The position numbers were made by a program, and so were the translations under genes. Below the pieces are notes generated by a model. That model was not told the origin of the DNA. It ran no database searches and saw only the letters and a program-made list of their open reading frames with translations. Shown here piece after piece: positions 44,593 to 53,837 of a stretch of DNA of 64,000 nt. Location of the stretch: positions 20,332,596-20,396,595 of the forward strand of contig NC_087067.1 in NCBI RefSeq assembly GCF_963678635.1, given 5' to 3'. Source of the DNA: Symsagittifera roscoffensis (Eukaryota; Xenacoelomorpha; Acoela; Convolutidae). Position 1 is the stretch's first letter; the number at the start of each line of letters is the position of its first letter.

Positions 44593-47260
44593 CTTACAAC
44601 TTACTCGTCGTATCCCTCTGCGTCCTGATTGCTCCCTTCCCAGTTATTCCTATCACTTTCCCTCTTTGCAGTAGTTCGATTCCTAGGATGCCCATTAGGT
44701 CGCGCCCAAGGATTGACTGATGGTTCCCTGCTATCGCCGACACCTGCGCTGGAGCAGCCCAGCCATTTAGTGCAATTGTCACTGCGACCTTCCCCAGTAT
44801 GAGTATTCGGTTGTTATTGTAGTCCAAATATTCTTCTTGCGATGGTTGTAGTCGAAAATTCGATTTACTCAATGTTGCGTTTAGGTCTGTCATGCTGAAG
44901 ATTGTCACGGGAGATCCACTATCCACCCACAGCCACATTTTTCTCCCGGACACCTCCACTTGAACTCTGGCACCTGGTATCTTCACCTCCATCACATTTT
45001 TCTTCTTAATAGACATCACCATGTAATCATCAGACTCCGACGACGCTGACCCATTCTCCCCGTATCCCTGTTGATTCACCCAAGCCACTTGATCTTCCGA
45101 CGGTGCGGTGTCTACACTATGTGTGCTCTGGTTGTGCTCATTTTCGTCCTTGGCCAAACCTACGCGCTCCCGTCCTCTCCACTGGTTAGTTCCTCTTCTA
45201 ATGCCCCTACATGTGCGTTCGAAGTGTCCCCATTTCCTGTATGCGTTACATGTTGCTCCCTTGGCAGGACAGTTCGCGATGTGGTCCAGTGTAAAATTCG
45301 GTGCGTCGCAATTATAAAACCTACGGTTATTACTGCCTCCACTACTCGCCCCTGGGGTGTATCCTCCTCGTCCCCCATATGCTCGACCCCGAAAATATCC
45401 CTGTCCTCTTCTAATAATGTTCAACGGTTCCTGCTTGATGCTTGTTGGCGGCGCGGACGATACTGGCTTTCCAGTGTAAGACTTGTATGCGCGTTCGCCT
45501 CTTTCGTACGATAGTGCGATCCTGTAGACCTCCTCCGATAATTTTGTAGACCGAGACAGTTCCCTTTGGCACTCGAACTCGCGCATATTCATAATGAATA
45601 CATCACGGATATTTTCGACCGCATTCACAAAATCACATCGTCCAGCTAGTGCGCTTAACTCCGCGTGGAATTTTTCGAACGTTTCGTTCTCTCTCTGCTT
45701 CCTCCCGAAAAATAGTCTTCTTTCGTGTGTTACATTTCTCTCGCGTCTGAAAACGTTTTGCATTTCGTCCAGTACTCGTGGGTATTGTTCCGTTTTAATA
45801 CTGACCGTGGGTTTTCTTGCTTTGAAAATTTTCTGTGCCTCGTCCCCAATACAGAGATACAAATTCGATTTTAACTTCTTTTCCGCCTCGATTTTGTTCT
45901 TCCCGTTGACTTCTTGTGGTTAGTTCCCCAGTATGTGCATTCGGTTGTTATTGTAGTCCAAATATTCTTCTTGCGATGGTTGTAGTCGAAAATTCGATTT
46001 ACTCAATGTTGCGTTTAGGTCTGTCATGCTGAAGATTGTCACGGGAGATCCACTATCCAACCACAGCCACATTTTTCTCCCGGACACCTCCACTTGAACT
46101 CTGGCACCTGTTATCTTCACCTCCATCACATTCTTCTTCTTAATAGACATCACCATGTAATCATCAGACTCCGACGACGCTGACCCATTCTCCCCGTATC
46201 CCTGCTGATTCACCCAAGCCACTTAATCTTCCGACGGTGCGATGTCTACACCATGTGTGCTCTGGTAGTGCTCATTTTCGTCCTTCAACAAACCTACGCG
46301 CTCTCGTCCTCTCCACTGGTTAGTTCCTCTTCTAATGCCCCTACATGTGCGTTCGAAGTGTCTCCATTTCCTGCATGCGTTACATGTTGCTACCTTGGCA
46401 GGACAGTTCGCGATGTGGTCCAGTGTAAATTTCGGTGCGTCGCAATTATAAAACCTACGGTTATTACTGCCTCCACTACTCGCCCCTGGGATGTATCCTC
46501 CTCGTCCCCCATGTGCTCGACCCCGAAAATATCCCTGTCCTCTTCTAATATTGGTCAACCGTTCCTGCTTGATGCTTGTTGGCGACGCGGACGGTGCTGG
46601 CTTTCCAGTATAAGACTTTTATGCGCGTTCGCCTCTTTCGTACGATTGTGCGATACTGTAGACCTCCTCCGGTAACTTTGTAGACCGAGACAGTTCCCTT
46701 TGGCACTCGGACTCGCGCATATTCATAATGAACACATCACGGATATTTTCGACCGCATTCGCGAAATCACATCGTCCAGCTAGTGCGCTGAAATCCGCAT
46801 GGAATTTTTCGAACGTTTCGTTCTCTCTCTCTGCTTCCTCCAGAAAAATAGTCCTCTTTCGTATGTTACATTTCTCTCGCGTCTGAAAACGTTTTGCATT
46901 TCGTCCAGTACTCGTGGGTATCGTTCCGTTTTATTACTGACCGTCGGTTTTCTTGCTTTGAATATTCTCTGTGCCTCGTCCCCAATACAGAGATACAATT
47001 TCGATTTTAACTTCTTTTCCGCCTCGATTCGGTTCTTCCCGTTGACTTCTTCTGGGAGCGCTGCAATCGCCGCTGCGCTTAGAGTATTTGCAAAATAAAA
47101 ATCATCCGGATCTATGTCGTATTTTGCTATCATCCCCCAGTGAAATTTAATGATCCACTTCTCCCAATACGTCAGGGGTTCCGGCGTATGTGCGTCCCAG
47201 AACGACAAGATGTTTAGCGGATTCTCCCATCCTCCTTTTCGTTCCGCTGGCTGCGCCATG
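44590..47260 (-). pseudogene. gag and protease region of element C, tandemly duplicated (broken)
   Basis: The Gag start is MAQPAERKGGWENPL, with its ATG at the LTR/primer-site junction. Next come KLYLCIGDEAQ, a capsid-like helical region with RRERNVTYERG, a Gly/Arg-rich run (GRAHGGRGG), CCHC-type knuckles (one as CNACRKWRHFERTC) and a protease with LWVDSGSPVTIFSM and ILGRDLMGILG. A unit of about 1.12 kb (capsid to protease) is present twice, at about 44800-45915 and 45925-47040, almost identical. The copy at 44594-45862 leads into RT. Confidence 0.75.
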
Positions 47261-47454
47261 TTGAAGTTGTAAAACATTTGGTGTGTAAAGTTCAATTGCA
47301 AAGCAACTGTAAGGCATCAAAGCTAAATCTTACTGCACCGGATTGTTTCAGTTCATGCTGGACGATAGAGATCACAAGGTCACAGCAGCAGGTCCCCAGA
47401 CAGAAAGATGACAATGAATATAAACTTAAATTAACTCAAACTGTCCCTATATCA
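47259..47454 (-). repeat. 5' LTR of element C
   Basis: 196 bp. On the minus strand it begins TGATATAGGGACAG and ends ACTTCAACA, followed directly by TGGCGCAGCC, a primer-binding-site-like word. It matches 40372-40569. Confidence 0.75.
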
Positions 47455-47459
47455 ATATT

Positions 47460-48080
47460 TTGAAATAATTCAGAAGATATCATAACAGCTGTAAAATTCA
47501 CAAAATCAATTATCGATTAGTTTCCAGTTTTTGTTTCTCATTCATCTGAAAGATTGATTTGAATGGTTAATACATATAAATTATTCTTCTTATTTTGTAT
47601 TTCAAACATTTAAAAATAAAATTTTCCGATTTTTATTACGATTTTTTTCTCCTGCAACCAGCTTGGATCCATATTAACTCAGTTTAATATTTTAACGCAT
47701 TCATACATAATTGAAAATTATATATTCGAAATCTTCAACTTTTTGATAAAAACGTTTTCTATATCAAATCAGTTTTGAAAATCTAGTTGATGATAGAAGC
47801 AAACATTTTGACATATTACAAGGATCATGCTCATCAGTTTCGTATGTTTCGCTTTTAAATTTTTAATTTGCACTAAAGCGCACATGGCTTGGAAATCAGT
47901 GTTTGTTTTCGTCGATATGAATCAAATTTCACATGTGGACGAAAAAGACGGTTTTTTTACAGTTCAGCAGTATATTTATTGTTTCTACACTTCTCAGTTG
48001 GCAGCTTGTAGCTCAGCGGAGTTTGGAAATCAGTAATAACTAAGTTTGGAAATAGAAATAACTAACCCATCTGGAAAATT
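47460..48080. other. Stretch without a recognised gene
   Basis: AT-rich DNA between element C and the assembly gap. A 69-codon frame at 47827-48036 has no family features. Confidence 0.4.
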
Positions 48081-48280
48081 NNNNNNNNNNNNNNNNNNNN
48101 NNNNNNNNNNNNNNNNNNNNNNNNNNNNNNNNNNNNNNNNNNNNNNNNNNNNNNNNNNNNNNNNNNNNNNNNNNNNNNNNNNNNNNNNNNNNNNNNNNNN
48201 NNNNNNNNNNNNNNNNNNNNNNNNNNNNNNNNNNNNNNNNNNNNNNNNNNNNNNNNNNNNNNNNNNNNNNNNNNNNNNNN
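48081..48280. other. Assembly gap (200 N)
   Basis: Exactly 200 undetermined bases, probably a gap of nominal size. The right flank starts with AGATCTGAAAT-type repeats. Confidence 0.98.
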
Positions 48281-48659
48281 GATCTGAAATTAGATCTGAG
48301 AATTCCTTTGTTAAATTATAATTTATGCCTATCGAAATTTATGTCTTTCGAAAAATTGAGTTTTATTTTTTGATGTTTTCGCAATACGCAATTATTTAAA
48401 AAAAAAAACTTCAGGATAATTTCAAAAACAGTTTTTTTGAAGTAAAATTCTTGTTCAAATGTGTTAAAAACTGTTAGAAGACCTATCAGATTTTTGATTT
48501 TTATGCGCTTTTTATGCGTCTCCAAGGTTTATCACATGCTTGGGGAAACACATTAAGACAGTCTGCCAATGGAGACTTTGCTGAGTACCTGCTAGTATCC
48601 AGCAGAAGCTATTAAATACAAAGTTAACATAAATAGCAAAACCTGTATCAGGATCAATG

Positions 48660-48800
48660 ATTTTGCAGATCTGAAATAACCAAGAAAAACTATTTTTCAA
48701 ATCTAAAATTATATCTGAAATAGATTTTTTCAGATCTGAGATGACCAAGAAAAATAAATTTTCAGATTGAAAAATCAGATCTGAAAAATATTATTTCAGA
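48660..48800 (+). repeat. AGATCTGA-type tandem repeat, about 67-bp period
   Basis: CAGATCTGAAATAACCAAGAAAAA at 48665 and CAGATCTGAGATGACCAAGAAAAA at 48732 head two similar units. Further AGATCTGA words lie at 48281, 48293 and 48778. The array probably extends into the gap. Confidence 0.6.
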
Positions 48801-48826
48801 ACTGAATTAGAATATTTACTAGGTAC

Positions 48827-48960
48827 GGGAGGCATTTAGCATTGTGGTAAGGCATTAACTTTGAGATCGTCAGATCGAGTAATCAATCCCCTGCCATGGA
48901 TATGATTGTGCGTGAATGAGAGCTCTCACTAAGCCTCTAGCTTCACTTCACATAGTGTTA
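48827..48960 (+). mobile_element. Candidate tRNA-derived SINE
   Basis: A tRNA-like head: GGGAGGC, an A-box-like TAGCATTGTGG at 48837-48847 and a B-box-like GATCGAGTAATC at 48873-48884, 36 bases apart, followed by CCCCTGCC. Both boxes depart from the consensus at one or more positions. A real tRNA is unlikely, because no full cloverleaf closes. The end of the element is not defined. Confidence 0.4.
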
Positions 48961-50682
48961 CGGATTGTCGCTGCAATAATGGTACCACGTGACAATTCCA
49001 GGTGCAACTAACGTCATTGATTCGCAAGAAAACATTTCGTTCAGCAAAATAACTGTCCAGAAGGTGGATACAGAAAAGAAACATGTTTGTACAGGCTGGA
49101 TAGCTTTTCATAGGTTCTTTGCGAGTCTCAGAAACCACATTTTAAGACAAAAACAGCACAAAGAAATTAATAGACGATGTCCAGTAATTTAAATTGGTAT
49201 AAAAGTATGCAAAAACGAAGAAAAGGATGGATTCAATTCAGTTCAAATCAATCAAAACTGATTGTCTTAGCTATAAATATACTCAAAATACATTAAATTT
49301 AAATGCTTCTGCAGAAAATACATTTCGTGACTACGTTTTGATATAATACTACTAGATAGGTTTGGGAAAATAATTGCTGTGTGTCAATAAACTAGTTTTG
49401 ATTTTTTCTTAATAATTGACTTCTTTCAAAATATGTATGTTCATTGTGTTATTTAGAATTTTTATGGTTCGCATGGCGCTTAATTAGATTTATTAAAACC
49501 ATTTTAGTAAAGTTAATCTAAGCTAATGTAAAATTGTGCCAATATGAACAAGCGAACCACATTTTTTCAAAATAACACATTGAACCCACATACTGTGGAA
49601 GAACAGTAATTAAACTACCAAATGGAAGCCCTTAAAAGTTATTTCTATTGAATATGAAATTGCATTATAGTTTGGCAATTTTTTTTATGCAATTTTACGT
49701 TGTAGAAAAATTATAATGAAAACTTTTTTTCATATAAAAATTGTTTTGCACCCGTTTATTTCAATGCTGAGATTTTTTTTCTTATGATATTTGATATAAG
49801 TATTATCCTATTTTGAGTCACTACGCATGCAAATTAAAATTATTGAGAACTCTTTTTTGAAAGTATAAGTTTTTATTTGGAACTTATTGTATAAGTCAAA
49901 GAAAACCTATCAATTTTCTCATTTTTCATTAACTTAGAAAACATTTTTACAGCACATGACACATAAATAATTAGAACCTGATTTTGCAAAAATTAGCACA
50001 AACTTTGCTTAATTAAGAGCTCGAAATTATAATTCACAATAGAAAAATCATCACATCTCTGTAAAAATGAAAACCAAAAAAAGTCATATCAAATAGCCAG
50101 AATATGATATTGCCTGTGGCGTTTAATTTTCTTAACTTTCTCTTGTGATCATGCGAAATTTCAAAAAATCCGGATTTATCCGTGTATAACTAGTCGATCT
50201 AAAAACTAGAGTGAAGCATAAACACTCAACAATTGACTTGAGTGAAAAAATATGAAGTTAAACTTTTTTTCTAGGCTCTTGTCATTATGATAAAAAGACA
50301 AAAATCTTCAGAAGTGCGAAATAATCTGCAACTAGGATTTACGGTTTAGAGCAAGAAGCAGAGAGTTTTCCAATCACAATAAAAAAACTAAATTAAAAAA
50401 CAGTACTGTTTTATTTCAAACCCTATCGTTGTCTGTTCGCAGTGTGATGAGATGATGCACACGAAAGCTTAATACTTCAAAAGTAATTTTAGGTTTGATA
50501 TTTTAAAAAAACTTCTTTGGTTTACAGAAAAATTTTATAAAGGTTTTTTTTTTTAATTTTTAATTTTCTAATCCTAAAGCGGCGCTAAAAATCAGACTAT
50601 TAGGCTTGCTTAATTAGCTCGAAATTAGACTGAAAAGCAAAAACTTTTCAAACGGGTTTTTCTCGACACTGCGAATACTTTT

Positions 50683-50812
50683 AATAATCTTTTCAACCTC
50701 GCTTTGATCTCGATTGAAGTTGCTTAAATCTTTTATATCACTTGACGCTTTTCGATGATTATTTGTGTTTTCTGAAACTTAGAACAAGCCCGTGTTTTCG
50801 AACTCTTGTTGT
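50683..50812 (+). repeat. Diverged direct repeat, copy 1
   Basis: Shares AATCTTTTCAA, CTTGATCTCGATTGAAGTT-like and GAACTCTTGTTG words, in the same order, with 52380-52537. Confidence 0.55.
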
Positions 50813-52379
50813 TTCTACCCAAGTGGTGGCTGTGCAAGTAGCACAAAAAAATCTGACACTTTTTATTTAAAAAAACTAAGAAAAAGCACTTTTTTCGTTT
50901 TTTTTTCAAATCTGAAGTTTTGTTTAAGCCCATTGAATGGATAAGACAAAAGCAAATGAAAAAAAAAACTACAGGAATTGCTGAATGAAGCTTAAAAACA
51001 AACAGTTCTCTTGGACTAAACGACTTCATTTTTACTATTTCATTACAATAAATTTTCCTAATAATGTCTTCTTTTCATTATGTGTGCTCAAATTTGGCTT
51101 AAAAGGGTTTTCACGAAACTGGGAAAATTTATTTTTTTTCTTATTGTTTCAATCACCGATAGGGCTTTAATATGATACATAACTAAGTTTGCGGGCAAAA
51201 AAGCTAAAATACAACCAAATGCAAATGATCTCTCTATTTTCAATGGTTGGAATAAATGTGGTGTTTACAAAAAAAAATATTGTGATGAAATTGCCCCTTA
51301 TTCTCGTGCAAAATAAATATTATAATTAAAACTGATTACTAGCTGGTGACTGTCATCATTCCAACTGACTGACTTATCATTGCCGTCTGAGCATTTTCAT
51401 ATACAATCATCAGTTGTAACACGCTCAAAAAAACTTTTGCTGTACATTCAGTTGTGATTCACAGTTTTCACAGTGTCGAGAAAAACTGGTTTGAAAGTTT
51501 AGATTTTTTGTCTGATTTCGAGCTAATTAGTATGATAGTTAGTAATTGCAATAGCTTATCTAAGCTTAATCAAAGCCGCGAAAACTTAGTTTTTTTTTCA
51601 GGTAATGTAGTTTTTAGAGTTTTTTAGCGCAATTTTGAGAATCAAAAACCTAAAAATTCAAAAAATTTCCGCAGAAAATTTTTCTCGTCATTTTTCTTCA
51701 ATTATTGTTTTTCAATTGAATTAGTTCACTATGAATCTTAAATATGTTTATGTTTGATTTTTCTGTGCATTTTTTTTTATCACATGCAGAAAAAAAACGG
51801 CACCAATTTCTGTGTTTTTGGAAAAAATTGGTGCCGTGGAAAAAAATTTTTGGAAAAAATTGGTTGAGAAAATATTTTTGTGTTTTTTAAGACTGTGGTC
51901 ACAGGGATACTTGCACAGTAACCGGCTATCCTGGTTCTGATTGCATTTGCAGAAAAAAAATAGTTTTGATGTTTTTTTATCGAAAGCTGTTTCATTATAA
52001 GTCAGTTGTGAGGGTTCTTCTAAATAACAGTTAGTTTGGCAAAAAGAAATTAATTCTTGGTAATTCTACAGAAATTTTATCCTTTTTCAAGCATGTGACT
52101 CAAAGGAATTTATAAAAATATTTATTATTTTTCTCTTCAAAAAAAAGTTCGAGTCACTAATTAAGCTTATTGAATAAAGTATACCATTCAACGTATTCCA
52201 CTCATGTTTTGTAGTATATTTTGTAGCTTGGAAGTATAAAAATTTTTAAAAAATATCAAAACACGAAAATTTTTGTCACTTCGTGATCGATGCTATCAAG
52301 TTTTCAATTGAAAACAAAAAATACGAAAACAAATCGTCAAAGGTACACAAAATAGGTATTTCTTGAAATTGTTAAAACT

Positions 52380-52537
52380 TTAAAGAATCTTTTCAATCTC
52401 GCCTTGATCTCGATTGAAGTTACTTTTATCTAATATATCATATAACTCATTTAATGATTAGTTGTGGTTTCTGATTTTGCGTGCAAAACAGAAAAAACAA
52501 AGCCGAGTTTTTGAACTCTTGTTGCAAGAATATCGTT
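52380..52537 (+). repeat. Diverged direct repeat, copy 2
   Basis: Same order of words as 50683-50812, with small insertions. The family is unknown. Confidence 0.55.
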
Positions 52538-53612
52538 TTTGTTTCAGGTTATGAAGCTCAGTTTTTGTTATTTTTGACACGTTTCTGATAAAAACTAAAA
52601 CACTTTGCAAAAAAAAACTGAATCGATGGCTTTTCATTTTTTTGCAGGAAAACCTTTAAAAATTAATTATGTTTTTTATTGTTAAACTCAAAGCTCACTT
52701 CATTTCTTAATGTTTTCCAAAAGCAAATAATTGCTTAATACTTCGAGAAAGTTTTAATGCTTTCCAAAAATGTCATTAAACTTGATAAGAAAAGAGCTAT
52801 AAGCGAAATTTAATATCAAGTTGCGGAAAAAATTGAGTGTGAACAAACTTTATTAATTTTGAAAGCCAAATGACCAACAAAACGAGTCCCAGTTTAAAAA
52901 AAAGTTTTATTTCGCTCATTAAATTCTTTTCATCTTCTCGAAGAGCTACAAACGAAACGTGAAAAAAGAAGCGGTTAGCAGAATTTTTTTCAAAGTTCCC
53001 TCTAAAAAAATGGTCTGATTTTTAAGGTGTCAAATTTTACAAACAATCAGTAGCTTGCAATTATTTATAATCTTACTATTATTTGAGAAAAACTTGGCAA
53101 ACTAAAAATATTATCGTTTCGAGGAGTTGGGTAGAACAAATTATTGCAAAAGAAAGCTAAATTCGTTTTCCTAGTCCTTTTTCGAAGCTAAATTCTATCA
53201 CGTTTTTATAACGTTTTTATCATGTTTTTTTTGTTATTGCAATTGATAATTTGCCTTCCTTTTGGTAAACTAATTTGTTTTGAACTTAAAAAATCAAAAC
53301 CACACCATAAACCTCGATGCTTAGCGTTATCAAATCTTAAGACTTTATCCTGAAAAAAGACGATATAAAAAGTAAAAATTCATGTCGATCATTCACAAAA
53401 TTACATCAACAAAAATTTATTTATTCATATTCTACAAAACTTGATTTTAATAGGAATGTACAAAGAAATCAAGTTCTTTTTTTTCAATTTATTCTTGGTT
53501 AACATAAAAAAGCCTAATCAATAACTAAACATAATTAATAAAAATTTTAATTTAATACAGTAGTCCCTGTTGTTATTTATACTTTTTGTCAATCGGTTCT
53601 GGTCTAATCGTT

Positions 53613-53618
53613 TTTATT
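53613..53618 (-). promoter_or_regulatory. Poly(A) signal of the anoctamin gene
   Basis: AATAAA on the minus strand, about 90 bases after the stop codon of the terminal exon. Confidence 0.5.
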
Positions 53619-53705
53619 ATTCTTGATTTTGGACCCATCCTCTTTCACCGGCTCATGAATTTACACTCGCCGATCTTAAGTTGGCAACTGGTCCTGAAAC
53701 CGTTT

Positions 53706-53837
53706 TCAGTCTTGATTCAGATACTTTTCGACTGATTTCAGAGCTGCCGTCTCTAAGTTGCCTGCGTTGTGTCCTTTGGAGCTACTGGTTGATTGAGGAT
53801 ACGTCATGTTGCCACGCGAAGCTAGTGTTTCCAGATC
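53706..53837 (-). CDS. ANO8: Anoctamin terminal exon
   Basis: 132 bases after a strong acceptor (TTTCTTTCTCGATAG), phase 0, ending in TGA at 53708-53706. Encodes 43 polar residues (DLETLASRGNMTYPQ...KSVEKYLNQD). The tail has no family match, so the support is the acceptor, the phase, the stop and a poly(A) signal at 53613-53618. Confidence 0.65.
   Translation of the reverse strand, partial: DLETLASRGNMTYPQSTSSSKGHNAGNLETAALKSVEKYLNQD

Larger units (their letters stand above)
40372..47454 (-). mobile_element. Ty3/gypsy-like LTR retrotransposon C, broken
   Basis: On the minus strand the order is LTR (47454-47259), gag with CCHC knuckle and protease (present twice in tandem), RT, RNase H, integrase, a basic C-terminal tail and LTR (40569-40372). 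The LTRs agree at roughly nine in ten positions by eye, so the insertion is old. ATAT flanks both outer ends and may be a 4-bp target duplication, but it is low in complexity. About ten breaks; part of the 3' end appears to be missing. It is a different family from copies A and B: short LTRs, no leader, different Gag. Confidence 0.82.
49000..53600. other. AT-rich stretch without recognised genes
   Basis: No coding signal on either strand. A diverged direct repeat joins 50683-50812 and 52380-52537 (shared GATCTCGATTGAAGTT and GAACTCTTGTTG). Many T- and A-runs, intergenic in character. Confidence 0.45.

Noticed and set aside
48827-48900. A functional tRNA gene
   Set aside because: Both promoter boxes deviate and no complete cloverleaf forms; a SINE head is more likely.
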